From: Paraliobacillus sp044383835
GTDB taxonomy: Bacteria; Bacillota; Bacilli; Bacillales; Amphibacillaceae
Direction of reading: 5' to 3'
Length of the DNA stretch: 19,810 nt
Assembly (NCBI RefSeq): GCF_044383835.1
Contig: NZ_JBISEP010000035.1
Coordinates: 1 to 19,810 of the forward strand
Shown: piece after piece, positions 7,501 to 15,139 of the stretch
Layout of the letters: each line of letters begins with the position of its first letter
Numbering within the stretch: the stretch's first letter is position 1
The notes under the pieces: generated by a model
What the model was told of the DNA's origin: nothing
Seen by the model: only the letters and a program-made list of their open reading frames with translations
Databases searched by the model: none
Position numbers and translations under genes: made by a program

Positions 7501-8267
7501 CTATTTTTTCTTTAACCAATACTCTTTGTAAAGCATATCTGGATTTTCCCTGACTTCTTTCTTTAAACCTTCAAATAGCTCTAAAAAAATTTCTTTATTC
7601 CCACGCGCAATAGCATCATATTCATTTATCCTGTCTAACACATATTCATGATATGCGTTCGGATGTCTACCTTGATGAGGTAATAATTCTTTATTCCAAG
7701 CGTCATCTAATTCCAAGCCATACTTTTTAGTCACATTTTCTAACTGGTGAGTATACATTTTACTTTTATTTGTCGCATAGTGATGAACTTGTTTTGGTTT
7801 TTCTTTTTTAAGCTTACCCGTACCCTTAGTAACTTTCGCAAAGCTCGTGTGTATCTCTCTTGTTGTACGTGAGTATCACGCATCGCGTTGATAGGTAAGC
7901 GTGGGCCTCCTGCCATCGCAACATCCGTTTGTGAAACAAGTCCGTTAAACCAATGATCGACGAAGGATCTTGCCGATTGCGTGTTTCGAACGACGCGTTC
8001 ATGTGCTTTTTTAGTGATATCTTTGGTAACACCCTTAGATGCAGGTGTCAGTTCTATCGCCGTAGGAAGGATCCCTGCTAAACCGAGTGATAAGCTTGCT
8101 TGCCGTTGACTCGTAGTGAGCGCATTGCCTAAGATATCTTTTCCAGTTAAATACTCAGAAAAGCCATTAGCGGAAATTAATCCATACATACCATATTCGG
8201 TGTTTTTTATGACTTGTAAGCTTTTCGTTGTTTTATACATGTCGAATGACGTAACACTAGCAAACAA
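7501..8267 (-). pseudogene. Orphan toxin C: pre-toxin block + AHH nuclease tip, frameshifted
   Basis: The pre-toxin block (8267 to about 7821) is followed by an AHH-type nuclease tip. A 2-nt insertion in a CT repeat at about 7854-7860 breaks the frame: other cassettes read GTATCTCTTG, this one GTATCTCTCTTG. The 175-aa product therefore ends in junk. In the corrected frame the tip reads KVTKGTGKLKKEK, then VHHYATNKSK, KYGLELDDAWNKELLPH, GRHPNAYHEYVLDRI and ends at 7501. The H-H, then W-N and later H-x-x-Y are the metal-binding layout of the AHH subfamily (HNH/Endo VII). Re-initiation at ATG 7758 would miss the HH pair. The tip stays usable as recombination donor, since the lesion lies in the conserved block. 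Confidence 0.85.
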
Positions 8268-8403
8268 ATTCCACTAATTCTACGGATCAAGTTCTAGTCT
8301 TGTTCTTTACAGTATACTTTAATTTCATCTTCTTAATATTTCAAGCTATATCCATCTCTTTCCTGCCTTGAGTGGAGACTTGTATATACCCAACAACGTT
8401 CAA
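8268..8403 (-). pseudogene. Serine recombinase N-terminal remnant (leader C)
   Basis: It reads from TTG 8403 as NVVGYIQVST and then on to GYSLKY-TAA-EDEIKVYCKEQD-TAG-NLIR, with both stops seen in leaders B and F. About 15 nt covering FSDE are deleted before ELVE/GISG. The fusion point with the pre-toxin block is the same as in the other cassettes. A good ribosome site (GGGAGGG) precedes it. Confidence 0.8.
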
Positions 8404-8417
8404 ATTTTTCACCCTCC

Positions 8418-8445
8418 CGTTACGAAAATTAAAATTTATGTAACG
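8418..8445. promoter_or_regulatory. 28-bp dyad before leader C
   Basis: CGTTAC (8418-8423) and GTAACG (8440-8445) are inverted, with AT-rich partly symmetric sequence between them. Size and placement match those at 3224, 14099 and 18194. Confidence 0.6.
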
Positions 8446-8466
8446 CTTTTTAAACGAATAGCGAGT

Positions 8467-8496
8467 ATTATACAACCTTCTTTAATAAATACACAA
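8467..8496 (-). promoter_or_regulatory. Sigma-A-like promoter of cassette C
   Basis: On the minus strand TTGTGT (8496-8491), an 18-nt spacer and TATAAT (8472-8467) are found. The same arrangement occurs in cassettes E and F. It would drive leader C and, through it, the toxin and immunity genes. Confidence 0.75.
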
Positions 8497-8503
8497 CCCA
8501 ATT

Positions 8504-8761
8504 TTTGTCTATCCTGTTGCTAAACTAGTAACCTTCTTATGTATCCTACAGTTTATTGCCATGAGCTTTGTGATTCTCGTTAGCATGTAATCCTTTCCAC
8601 CTCATAACTATGCCTGCCATGTAAAATGTCATCTCGCCCATTTGTCTTTTTTATTCAGTTCCGCAAAGTCTCAAACTGAACCTCCTTGATGGTATAACCA
8701 TCATAAGCTTTCGATTCTCAAACAAATCATTTCTTATTGTCCTACTTAATTATCAGCTGTA
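8504..8761 (-). repeat. Inter-cassette spacer repeat (C/D)
   Basis: This is a degenerate relative of the cassette E and F spacers. It has GGCGAGATGACATTTTACAT and a decayed piece of the small ORF seen at 14162-14284 (GCTAACGAGAATCACAAAGC). It also has a hairpin TGATGGT/ACCATCA at 8687-8703. No intact gene is present. Confidence 0.65.
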
Positions 8762-9145
8762 TTAATATGAATTAAAGAGAAAACCTTGAAAGTCATTTAG
8801 CCAATCAAGGTGAAAGTTTAAATAGCAGCTATTATTTATATATTTCCCTTTCCCATACTCTCTTTCCATCGGGTAAAAATACTGAACTTGGTGGATCATC
8901 ATAGAGAGAAATTTCAACCAATTATATGCACTGCCTTCGTTAGTAGAAGGATGGGATAAAATATGATTTACTTGAAATGCAGTTGCATAATATTCTTCGC
9001 ACTCGGGATCATCATTATCTAATCCATTGTTTGTCTCAAAAAATGTGTCTGTTTTGCCTATAATTCTTAATCCACTGTTCCACTCTATTATGATCTCTAC
9101 ACCTTCATACTCTATTAATGTTTTAAATAAAGAATCTGCTTCCAT
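8762..9145 (-). CDS. Probable immunity protein for the type-50 toxin
   Basis: This 127-residue acidic protein follows the toxin stop by about 20 nt. An in-frame ATG six bases further up (9151) would sit directly on the AGAGG ribosome site. ATG 9145 has 6 nt of spacing and is the better start (MEADSLFKTLIEYEG). There is no signal peptide or membrane segment. I do not recognise the family. It has many aromatic residues in the C-terminal half (YNWLKFLSMM, YFYPMEREYGKG, LDWLNDFQGF). The immunity role is inferred from position. Confidence 0.7.
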   Translation of the reverse strand: MEADSLFKTLIEYEGVEIIIEWNSGLRIIGKTDTFFETNNGLDNDDPECEEYYATAFQVNHILSHPSTNEGSAYNWLKFLSMMIHQVQYFYPMEREYGKGKYINNSCYLNFHLDWLNDFQGFLFNSY

Positions 9146-9164
9146 AGACATCCTCTTTCTTATT

Positions 9165-10010
9165 TTATTCTGATGGTTTTGCTGGTACTATATGAGCACC
9201 ATCCTTTCCATATTGTATCATTCCTCTATTAGTCTCTATATATTGTCCAGTCACAGTGTCATAGTATTTACCTATTGGTTCACCAAAGTCCACTCTCTCT
9301 TTATTTTTCGTAACAGTGGTTCCTTTCCCTGCAAACTTATCAAGGAATCCTTGTGCTGTTTTATTATCACCATAAAAAATACTGTTGTTTTTTCCATTTG
9401 CTATTTCTTGTTTGTAATTTGGCGTATTAGGAATATGTTTCCCTTGAGCACCTGACTTTACTTTAACTGGGTATCCATTTACTTTACGATATGGTCCTTT
9501 TGGTACTGAATTATTTCCATAAAAAGGAGCACCATTACCCATACCCTTAGTAACTTTCGCAAAGCTCGTATGTATCTCTTGTTGTACGTTAGTATTGCGC
9601 ATCGCGTTGATAGGTAAGCGTGGGCCTCCTGCCATCGCAACATCCGTTTGTGAAACAAGTCCGTTAAACCAATGATCGACGAAGGATCTTGCCGATTGCG
9701 TGTTTCGAACGACGCGTTCATGTGCTTTTTTAGTGATATCTTTGGTAACACCCTTCAATGCAGGTGTCAGTTCTATCGCCGTAGGAAGAATCCCTGCTAA
9801 ACCAAGTGATAAGCTTGCTTGCCGTTGACTGGTAGTGAGCGCATTGCCTAAGATATCTTTTCCAGTTAAATACTCAGAAAAGCCATTAGCGGAAACTAAT
9901 CCATACATACCATATTCGGTGTTTTTTATGACTTGTAAGCTTTTCATTGTTTTATACATGTCGAATGACGTAACACTAGCAACCACGCATTCCACTAATT
10001 CCTTCATCAC
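9165..10010 (-). CDS. Orphan toxin D: pre-toxin block + polymorphic toxin type 50 tip
   Basis: ATG 10010 opens MMKELVECVVASVTSF, so the start lies inside the recombinase remnant in another frame. I see no good ribosome site. Residues 1-158 are the shared pre-toxin block with small differences, and the junction reads KVTKGMG. The tip matches the Ntox50/type-50 family: QGKHIPNTPNY, a TAQGFLDKFAGKGT segment, KERVDFGEPIGKYYD, an ETNRGMIQYGKDG and the terminal GAHIVPAKP. Members occur at the ends of MafB- and LXG-type toxins and are predicted RNases. The tip is complete and in frame with the block, making this one of the best preserved cassettes. An uncharacterised immunity gene follows. Confidence 0.87.
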   Translation of the reverse strand: MMKELVECVVASVTSFDMYKTMKSLQVIKNTEYGMYGLVSANGFSEYLTGKDILGNALTTSQRQASLSLGLAGILPTAIELTPALKGVTKDITKKAHERVVRNTQSARSFVDHWFNGLVSQTDVAMAGGPRLPINAMRNTNVQQEIHTSFAKVTKGMGNGAPFYGNNSVPKGPYRKVNGYPVKVKSGAQGKHIPNTPNYKQEIANGKNNSIFYGDNKTAQGFLDKFAGKGTTVTKNKERVDFGEPIGKYYDTVTGQYIETNRGMIQYGKDGAHIVPAKPSE

Positions 10011-10140
10011 TAAAAATACGGATCAAGTTCTAGTCTTGTTCTTTACAGTATACTTTAATTTCATCTTCTTGATAATTCAAGCTGTATTCATCTCTTGCTT
10101 GACCTTATGTAGATACTCGAATATAACCGATAACTTTCAT
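9987..10140 (-). pseudogene. Serine recombinase N-terminal remnant (leader D)
   Basis: This is the best preserved remnant. It starts with ATG (10140) and reads KVIGYIRVST, keeping the catalytic Arg and Ser, then TAA, then GQARDEYSLNYQEDEIKVYCKEQD, TAG, NLIRIFSDEGISG. It lacks the TAA after KY seen in B, C, E and F but has a private TAA after VST. The ribosome site is weaker (AGGGG). Fusion to the pre-toxin block occurs at the usual GISG point. Confidence 0.82.
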
Positions 10141-10227
10141 GATATTTTCCCCTACGTTACGCTTGTCCATTATAATTAATATAAATTTATTGTATGCGGC
10201 TTTAGCGATACAACCACCCCTTTTACT

Positions 10228-10248
10228 GATACAAATTTATTGTGTATC
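10228..10248. promoter_or_regulatory. Inverted repeat, candidate operator of the XRE regulator
   Basis: GATAC (10228-10232) and GTATC (10244-10248) flank an AAATTTATTGT core. A related ATAAATTTATTGTATGC lies at 10181-10197 and GATACAA at 10207-10213. They lie between the divergent leader D and the XRE gene, close to a TATAAT on the minus strand (10174-10169). This placement suits autoregulation. Confidence 0.5.
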
Positions 10249-10283
10249 GTAAAAGTAACATGAAAAAGAGGAAGGGAATTACC

Positions 10284-10484
10284 ATGCCAATATCAATCAA
10301 ACTAAAGGAAATCCTTAAGGAACGTGACCTTTCACAACGTAAATTGGCACGAATGACAGGGCTGCGTCCTAATACGATTAGCCATCTTTGTTCAGACAAC
10401 GTGGACAGAGTGTATCTATCAACATTAGAAACGGTATGCAAAGTGTTAGACATCGCCATTCAGGAGTTAGTCGAGGTAGAGTAA
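10284..10484 (+). CDS. Small XRE (Cro/CI-type) helix-turn-helix regulator
   Basis: The 66-residue protein starts at ATG 10284 with GGAAGGG 7 nt upstream. An upstream non-ATG start would add 14 residues without a ribosome site. It is a single HTH_XRE domain: IKLKEILKERDLSQRKLARMTG (helices 1-2), then LRPNTISHLCSD as recognition helix, and a final ETVCKVLDIAIQELVEVE. It has no sensor domain. Such solo regulators repress divergent mobile-element genes. Here the divergent gene is leader D, the only remnant with an ATG and an intact VST motif, so it may once have controlled a recombinase. Confidence 0.87.
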   Translation: MPISIKLKEILKERDLSQRKLARMTGLRPNTISHLCSDNVDRVYLSTLETVCKVLDIAIQELVEVE

Positions 10485-10577
10485 TCCTCTCGATAAAGTA
10501 ATCGTTCTTTTGTACGGAAAAGTTAAAAAAGCAGGGGAAAGAAAAGGTATCATATTGGAGAATATGGATGGTGGTAA

Positions 10578-11114
10578 CTGATAATTTCGTCAGATGTACG
10601 TTGTGAACAAGTAAAGGATTACGCAAACAGAATCGCAGACTTAATGGAGAAGAAAGAAGAAATTATCGCAAAAATGGTTGCCTTATCTGTTGATAGAAAA
10701 GAATATCATATCCTTCATTCATTCCCTGGCATTGGTGATGCGACCGCATGTAGAATTATTGGTGAACTAGGAGATATACGTTTATTTAAAAATGCCAAAC
10801 AGCTCAATGCATACGTTGGAATCGATATTATGCGATATCAGTCAGGAAATACACAATATAGAGATCGTATCAATAAACGTGGAAGTAAGAAACTACGGAA
10901 AATATTATACTTCATGATTCTTTCCATGATTTCATTACGAAAGAAAGGAAATAATCACATCGTTGATTGCTATGACAAATTAAAAAAACAACCTCAGAGG
11001 AAACCTCATAAGGTTGCGGTGATAGCGTGTATAAATAAGTTCTTGAAAGTGGCATTTCACCTTATTTCACACGACATACCATACGATTATGAAATTGCTT
11101 CTACTCATTCATAA
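10578..11114 (+). pseudogene. C-terminal fragment of a second type of IS110 transposase
   Basis: The frame opens at 10578 after a stop and gives the coiled linker (CEQVKDYANRIADLMEKKEE). The Transposase_20 core follows: FPGIGDATACRIIGELGDI, LNAYVGID, YQSGN with the expected serine, and INKRGSKKLRKILYFM. The N-terminal DEDD nuclease half is missing. It is clearly distinct from the two other IS110s in the window. An inverted repeat TTCAGG/CCTGAA follows at 11205-11227. I see no function; it is IS debris between XRE and IS3. Confidence 0.85.
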
Positions 11115-11321
11115 TCACCTAAACTTATCTCACTATACCATAAAGACCTTACGAAAAAAATGGAAAAACGTTAGGTCTATTAGTCATGAGGAAATTTTAA
11201 ATGATTCAGGAGGTTTATCCCCCTGAATAAATCAAAATAAATGATTCAAATAAATTGTGTAAACCACTTGACTGGAGGTAAGAAAGTTAGAGTAAAAAAA
11301 CTAACTTTAGGGATGTTTTGT
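11115..11321. other. Gap between IS110 fragment and IS3 remnant
   Basis: No gene is seen. It contains a short GC-rich hairpin (11205-11227) and AT-rich sequence. I could not find a clean left inverted repeat of the IS3 element. Confidence 0.4.
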
Positions 11322-12687
11322 ATGGTTAAATATAGTGAAGAATTTAAATTGAAAGTTGTCAAAGAATATCTAAACGGTTTAGTTGGCTATACTTCATTAG
11401 CTAAGAAATACGGCATACCTGACACGCGTCCAACTCGAAATTGGGTTCGTTCATACAAGATATTTGGCATCAGTGAATTACACAGAAAGTATTCTAAGAT
11501 TACTTATTCTGTTCAATTTAAGTTAGATGTATATAAACTTTATGAAAAAGATAGGTGCTTCTTATTTAGATACCGCGAGACGTTTAAAATGAACAATCCT
11601 TCTCTGATCGCTAATTGGAAAAGAATATTTTCAGACGAAGAAATGGAAGGCCTCCCATGTCTAAAAAGCGTCAATCAAAGAAAAGAAACACAGATAAAGA
11701 GTTATCTAGAGAAGAACTTTTAGAACGTGAAAATGAATTATTACGTTTGGAAGTAGCCAATTTAAAAAAGTTAAAAGCTTTTCAAGAGGATCCGGATGCC
11801 TATCTCGAAAAGCACAAGCAGCGTTGGCATTCGAACTCAAAGAAAAAGGATTCAAATTAAAGCATGTATTAAAAATAGTAGATATACCTGAAGCTACTTA
11901 CCACTATCATATTAAAAAGATGAAAGAAATTGATCCAGATAGAGAAATGAAAGGAAGAGTATACGAAGTATTTCACTATCATCAAGGTAGATATGGTTAT
12001 CGTCGTGTTTATAACGAGTTAAGAAATCAAGGGTTCATCATAAACCATAAAAAAGTACAACGTATCATGAGTGAACTTCATTTAAAGTGTGAAAGATTTC
12101 AACGAAAGTCACGTTATAAGTCATACAAAGGAACTGTCGGTAAGTTAGCGCAAAACCTTTTAAACAGACGATTCCGTACAAGTATGTCGCTGCAAAAACT
12201 AGTCACTAACATTACTGAATTCAAATGTGCCGACGATCAGAAGTTATATTTAGGTCCTATTATGGATTTGTATAATAATGAAATTATTTCTTATGGGATA
12301 TCAAAAAGACCAACTTTAGACTTCGTTATAGCACCTTTAAAACAAGCAATAGAAGACATTACTAATAGAGCGGTATACCGAATAACGATTCATTCAGATC
12401 AGGGCTGGCATTATCAACGTAATACTTGGGTAAGAACATTTAAAAAGCATAATATATTTCAAAGTATGTCACGTAAAGCGACATGTGCGGACAATGGATC
12501 TATAGAGAACCTCTTCGAAATACTTAAACAAAAAATGTATTATGGTCGAAATCTCATGACGTATGATGAATTGAAAAGTGAAATTACGAAATATATTAGT
12601 TATTAAAGTAATGAACGTATAAAAACAAAATTAGCTGGTTTAAGTCCAGTACAATTTCGGACTCATACCAGCCAATCAGTTGCATAA
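11322..12687 (+). pseudogene. IS3-family (IS150-like) element, multiply inactivated
   Basis: OrfA starts at ATG 11322 (KYSEEFKLKVVKEYLNG, HTH of the transposase_8 type). It shifts frame near 11650, where GRPPMSKKRQ and a leucine-zipper segment (LLERENELLRLEVANLKKL) continue. OrfB (about 11824 onward) has the helper HTH, HYHQGRYGYRRVYNEL and the integrase core, with IHSDQGWHY and SIENLFEILKQKMYYG. The first catalytic Asp of the DDE triad appears as Asn: VTNITEF where family members have TDITEF. An in-frame TAA at 12604-12606 cuts off the conserved KLAGLSPVQFRT tail, which is still readable to 12687. The element is dead. GGGGTCAC at 12701-12708 resembles the usual right end. Confidence 0.87.
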
Positions 12688-12749
12688 TTAAAACTCTCAC
12701 TTTGTGGGGTCACCACCCAAATCAAGGTTATCTTTAAACTTTTTTATTT

Positions 12750-13049
12750 CTATGTTGTTTTCACTCCTTCTTTCATATTCTCTACTAAATTATTTAGCCA
12801 CTGTAGAGGGGTTAATTCTATAGCTGGAAAGTAAACTTCGGCATTATTTTGAATAATATTTTCTTTCTCCTGTTTTGTTAAACTACTATTCAAAAACTTC
12901 TCACAATCCTTTATTGTAGACAGCAGACATTCTATGCTAGCTTCGTTTATAAACTCATCTATTGCTTGTTCTGGAGAACTGATGTCTTGATGAAATGTAC
13001 CTCCTAAAAAATCTTCCAGTTCTTCTACGTAATCATAAGTTTCATCCAT
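12750..13049 (-). CDS. CdiI-type immunity protein for RNase A-like toxin E
   Basis: This 99-residue protein starts at ATG 13049 with AAGGG 6 nt upstream. The start LEDFLGGTFHQDI, the D-E-F-I helix, a central LTKQEKENIIQNN and a terminal LTPLQWLNNLVENM match the contact-dependent growth inhibition immunity family (CdiI_2-like). Its members accompany CdiA-CT toxins, including RNase A-like ones, which agrees with the tip encoded next door. It is cytoplasmic, with no membrane segment. The frame is intact. Confidence 0.8.
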   Translation of the reverse strand: MDETYDYVEELEDFLGGTFHQDISSPEQAIDEFINEASIECLLSTIKDCEKFLNSSLTKQEKENIIQNNAEVYFPAIELTPLQWLNNLVENMKEGVKTT

Positions 13050-13069
13050 AAACTATCCCTTCTTTCTAT

Positions 13070-13933
13070 TTAACAGGATATCCTGTTAAAATAAAAACTA
13101 CCATTATTATCCTTCTTAAGTATTATTTTTGCATTTGTAACATCCTCGATTACTTCTGAATTTCTAGTAGCGCTTCTCCCGATTTTTTCCTTATCGCCTT
13201 TGAATTTTAAAAGTAAGGTAGGTCTACTATTTGGGTCAGATATCCACTTTTGGATTTTCTCGATATTCTTAGGGTCTCTAAGAACTGTATCCGCAACTTT
13301 TTCCGCTGTCATTCTATCATTAAAAGTTGAAGAACCTGTGATTTTAGGATTATTTTTCAATCTATCAAATAATTGTTCATCTGTTTTTCCAATATGCCTA
13401 TCTATTAAATGCTCACCTTTTAGTTCATGTGCATTTAATCCACCACCAGGCGTTAGAGAACTCTTATCTCCTTGCTTAACATTATCTATACCCTTAGTAA
13501 CTTTCACAAAGCTCGTGTGTATCTCTTGTTGTACGTGAGTATCACGCATCGCGTTGATGGGTAAGCGTGTGCCTCCTGCCATCGCAGCATCCGTTTGTAA
13601 AACAAGTCCGTTAAACCAACGATCGACGAAGGATCTTGCCGATTGCGTGTTTCGAACGACGCGTTCATGTGCTTTTTTAGTGATATCTTTGGTAACAGCC
13701 TTAGATGCAGGTGTCAGTTCTATCGCCGTAGGAAGCATCCCTGCTAAACCAAGTGATAAGCTTGCTTGCCGTTGACTCGTAGTGAGCGCATTGCCTAAGA
13801 TATCTTTTCCAGTTAAATACTCAGAAAAGCCATTAGCGGAAATTAATCCATAAATACCATATTCGGTGTTTTTTATGACTTGTAAGCTTTTCGTTATTTT
13901 ATACATATCGAATGACGTAACACTAGCAAACAA
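13070..13933 (-). CDS. Orphan toxin E: pre-toxin block + RNase A-like CdiA-CT tip
   Basis: The start is TTG 13933 (as in B) without a clear ribosome site. Residues 1-149 are the pre-toxin block, with more substitutions than other copies (DRWFNGLVLQTDAAMAGGTR). The tip begins at GIDNVKQG. It has GGGLNAHELKGEHLIDRHIGKT, a TGSSTFNDRMTAEKVAD segment and an IQKWISDP stretch, matching bacterial CdiA-CT RNase A-like domains where the His residues act in RNA cleavage. The family normally ends in a Thr-x-Tyr-Pro motif. Here the annotated frame ends SFYFNRISC. Removing one T near 13086-13089 restores SFYLTGYPVK and a TAG at 13066-13068. I therefore suspect a 1-nt insertion that blunts the toxin. It pairs with the CdiI-type gene downstream. 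Confidence 0.85.
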   Translation of the reverse strand: MFASVTSFDMYKITKSLQVIKNTEYGIYGLISANGFSEYLTGKDILGNALTTSQRQASLSLGLAGMLPTAIELTPASKAVTKDITKKAHERVVRNTQSARSFVDRWFNGLVLQTDAAMAGGTRLPINAMRDTHVQQEIHTSFVKVTKGIDNVKQGDKSSLTPGGGLNAHELKGEHLIDRHIGKTDEQLFDRLKNNPKITGSSTFNDRMTAEKVADTVLRDPKNIEKIQKWISDPNSRPTLLLKFKGDKEKIGRSATRNSEVIEDVTNAKIILKKDNNGSFYFNRISC

Positions 13934-14085
13934 ATTCCACTAATTCCTTCATCACTAAAAATACGGATCAAATTCGAGTCTTGTTCTATACGGTATACTT
14001 TAATTTCATCTTCTTAATATTTCAAGCTATATCCATCTTTTGCTTGCCCTTGAGTAGAGACTCGTATATAACCGACAACGTTCAA
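13934..14085 (-). pseudogene. Serine recombinase N-terminal remnant (leader E)
   Basis: From TTG 14085 it reads NVVGYIRVSTQGQAKDGYSLKY, TAA, EDEIKVYRIEQDSNLIRIFSDEGISG. The catalytic V-S-T is kept. The TAA after KY is shared with B, C and F, but the later TAG is a TCG (Ser) codon here. The ribosome site GGGAGGG lies just upstream. It joins the pre-toxin block at GISG in another frame. Confidence 0.85.
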
Positions 14086-14098
14086 ATTTTCACCCTCC

Positions 14099-14126
14099 CG
14101 TTTCATAAATTGTAATTTTCGTAACG
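14099..14126. promoter_or_regulatory. 28-bp dyad before leader E
   Basis: CGTTTC (14099-14104) and GTAACG (14121-14126) form the degenerate form of the CGTTAC/GTAACG dyad. Spacing is identical to the other copies. Confidence 0.5.
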
Positions 14127-14146
14127 CTTTTTAACGAATAGTGAGT

Positions 14147-14176
14147 ATTATACGACCGTCTCTAGTAAAAATACAA
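14147..14176 (-). promoter_or_regulatory. Sigma-A-like promoter of cassette E
   Basis: On the minus strand TTGTAT (14176-14171), an 18-nt spacer and TATAAT (14152-14147) are found. The spacer GAGACGGTCG is identical to the cassette F promoter. Confidence 0.78.
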
Positions 14177-14284
14177 TTCAAAAATTATAAGTCCAAGCAG
14201 TATAAAACACACTCTTATACATTCCCCATTATTATCCCCACGAGTTTTGTCATTCTCGTTAGTTTGTGTGTTTGGCAGTATCAT
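14162..14284 (-). CDS. Possible 40-aa small membrane peptide in the cassette E spacer
   Basis: ATG 14284 has AGGAGG four bases upstream. The peptide starts MILPNTQTNENDKTRGD and ends with a hydrophobic stretch (CFILLGLIIFELYFY, about residues 26-40), a candidate single membrane segment. Its 3' end overlaps the -35 region of the cassette promoter. Related but decayed sequence is present in the spacers at 6592-6620, 8550-8640 and 18020-18090. I know no family for it. It could be a chance ORF, a relic, or a small toxin or regulator ancestral to the cassette leader. Confidence 0.4.
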   Translation of the reverse strand: MILPNTQTNENDKTRGDNNGECIRVCFILLGLIIFELYFY

Positions 14285-14400
14285 AAGTCCTCCTGCCATG
14301 TAAAATGTCATCTCGCCTATTTATCGTACTTCTCTCGCAAAGCAAGTATTAAAACAGAATGCCTTGATGGTACTACCTTCATGAGTTATGAATTTCATGT
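14200..14400 (-). repeat. Inter-cassette spacer repeat (E)
   Basis: This is the longest clear match to the cassette F spacer (17921-18170, opposite strand). It shares GAAATTCATAACTCATGAAG, the core GTAGTACCATCAAGGCATTC, ATAAATAGGCGAGATGACAT and the promoter. It holds the small ORF above. Confidence 0.75.
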
Positions 14401-14433
14401 AGACATTTTAATTTGTCCAAAGTTACATTTCTA

Positions 14434-14473
14434 ACAAAAAGCACTTGTTGCCATAAGTAGACAATCAAGTGCT
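14434..14473 (-). terminator. Terminator of cassette H
   Basis: On the minus strand AGCACTTG (14473-14466) pairs with CAAGTGCT (14447-14440), followed by TTTTTG. It is the same family as the terminators at 1007, 2979 and 17835. Confidence 0.82.
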
Positions 14474-14514
14474 CTATTCAATGTTTTACTTCCTATATAA
14501 TTTAGTTGTGTAAC

Positions 14515-14655
14515 TTAAGATTTCCATAAATAAAATCTATAAAGAGTCTTAAAAACATCTACATCATTTTCGTTTAATACTGCTTTTATTTCATTACCTT
14601 TAAGACAACTTTTCAAGCGTAACAGTCCATACGTGAGTAGTATGTGTGGACTATT
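14515..14655 (-). pseudogene. 46-codon coding-like fragment of unknown origin
   Basis: A minus-strand frame without ATG reads NSPHILLTYGLLRLKSCLKG, then NEIKAVLNENDVDVFKTLYR and ends FYLWKS before TAA. The composition is protein-like, but I see no start or ribosome site. It lies between the SMI1 gene of cassette H and its terminator. It may be the tail of a lost immunity or accessory gene. Confidence 0.35.
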
Positions 14656-14696
14656 TTACGCTTACTTTTATATTTTGTTGCTGAGAACACGAAGTA

Positions 14697-15134
14697 TTAA
14701 TCAACCATATCCCTAAAGTACTCTGCATCCTCATCAACCTTTCTTATAAATTCCTCCAATGAACCAGCAATTTGGGTTTCAAAAAAATATACAGGAGTTT
14801 GTTGTGGAGTATTTAAATCAAGAGTTAAATATACACCTTCGTTTACTTCATAAAATACTAATTTATCATCGTCCTCATATATTCCTTCTAAATCTGGATC
14901 AAACTCGTAAATACTTTCTCTCAAAGTAATATCAGCTATAGTATCTGCATCCATAATTCTATTTATTGCATTCCCATCGCTTCCTTTTATAAAGCCATAC
15001 CCAATTTCTAAGTAAAAATCTCTAAGTTCATTAGGTAACTCAAATCCAAGTCTTTCTTCCGCATCTAACAGTTCGTTTTCTTGTAATCTAATAAATTTAT
15101 GCTTATCATTTCTCACAAAATCAAATGTAGCCAT
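14697..15134 (-). CDS. SMI1/KNR4 (SUKH-1) immunity protein of cassette H
   Basis: The 145-residue protein starts at ATG 15134 behind AAGGAGG and begins 5 nt after the toxin stop. It shows the SUKH-1 hallmarks. These are an N-terminal helix with LLDAEERLGFELPNELRDFYLEIGYG, an aspartate-rich middle, GVYLTLDLNTPQQTPVYF and a final SLEEFIRKV helix. The family consists of cytoplasmic antidotes to nuclease toxins and related yeast regulators. The frame is intact. Its toxin lacks the pre-toxin block because an IS110 sits there. Confidence 0.88.
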   Translation of the reverse strand: MATFDFVRNDKHKFIRLQENELLDAEERLGFELPNELRDFYLEIGYGFIKGSDGNAINRIMDADTIADITLRESIYEFDPDLEGIYEDDDKLVFYEVNEGVYLTLDLNTPQQTPVYFFETQIAGSLEEFIRKVDEDAEYFRDMVD

Positions 15135-15139
15135 TAAAA

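Noticed and set aside
9835..10179. Plus-strand ORF opposite toxin D, and the similar minus-strand ORF at 18149-18541 opposite toxin F
   Set aside because: Both are antisense to the same pre-toxin/leader block. Their similarity reflects the repeat, not a gene.
11200..11230. Terminator at the TTCAGG/CCTGAA hairpin
   Set aside because: There is no T-run on either side long enough. It may be an IS end structure, but this could not be established.
11240..12715. Complete IS3 boundaries with terminal inverted repeats
   Set aside because: A plausible right end is visible (GGGGTCAC), but no matching left end was found, so the limits were not called.
13200..13538. 112-aa plus-strand ORF opposite toxin E
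   Set aside because: Antisense shadow of the RNase A-like tip, without a credible start.
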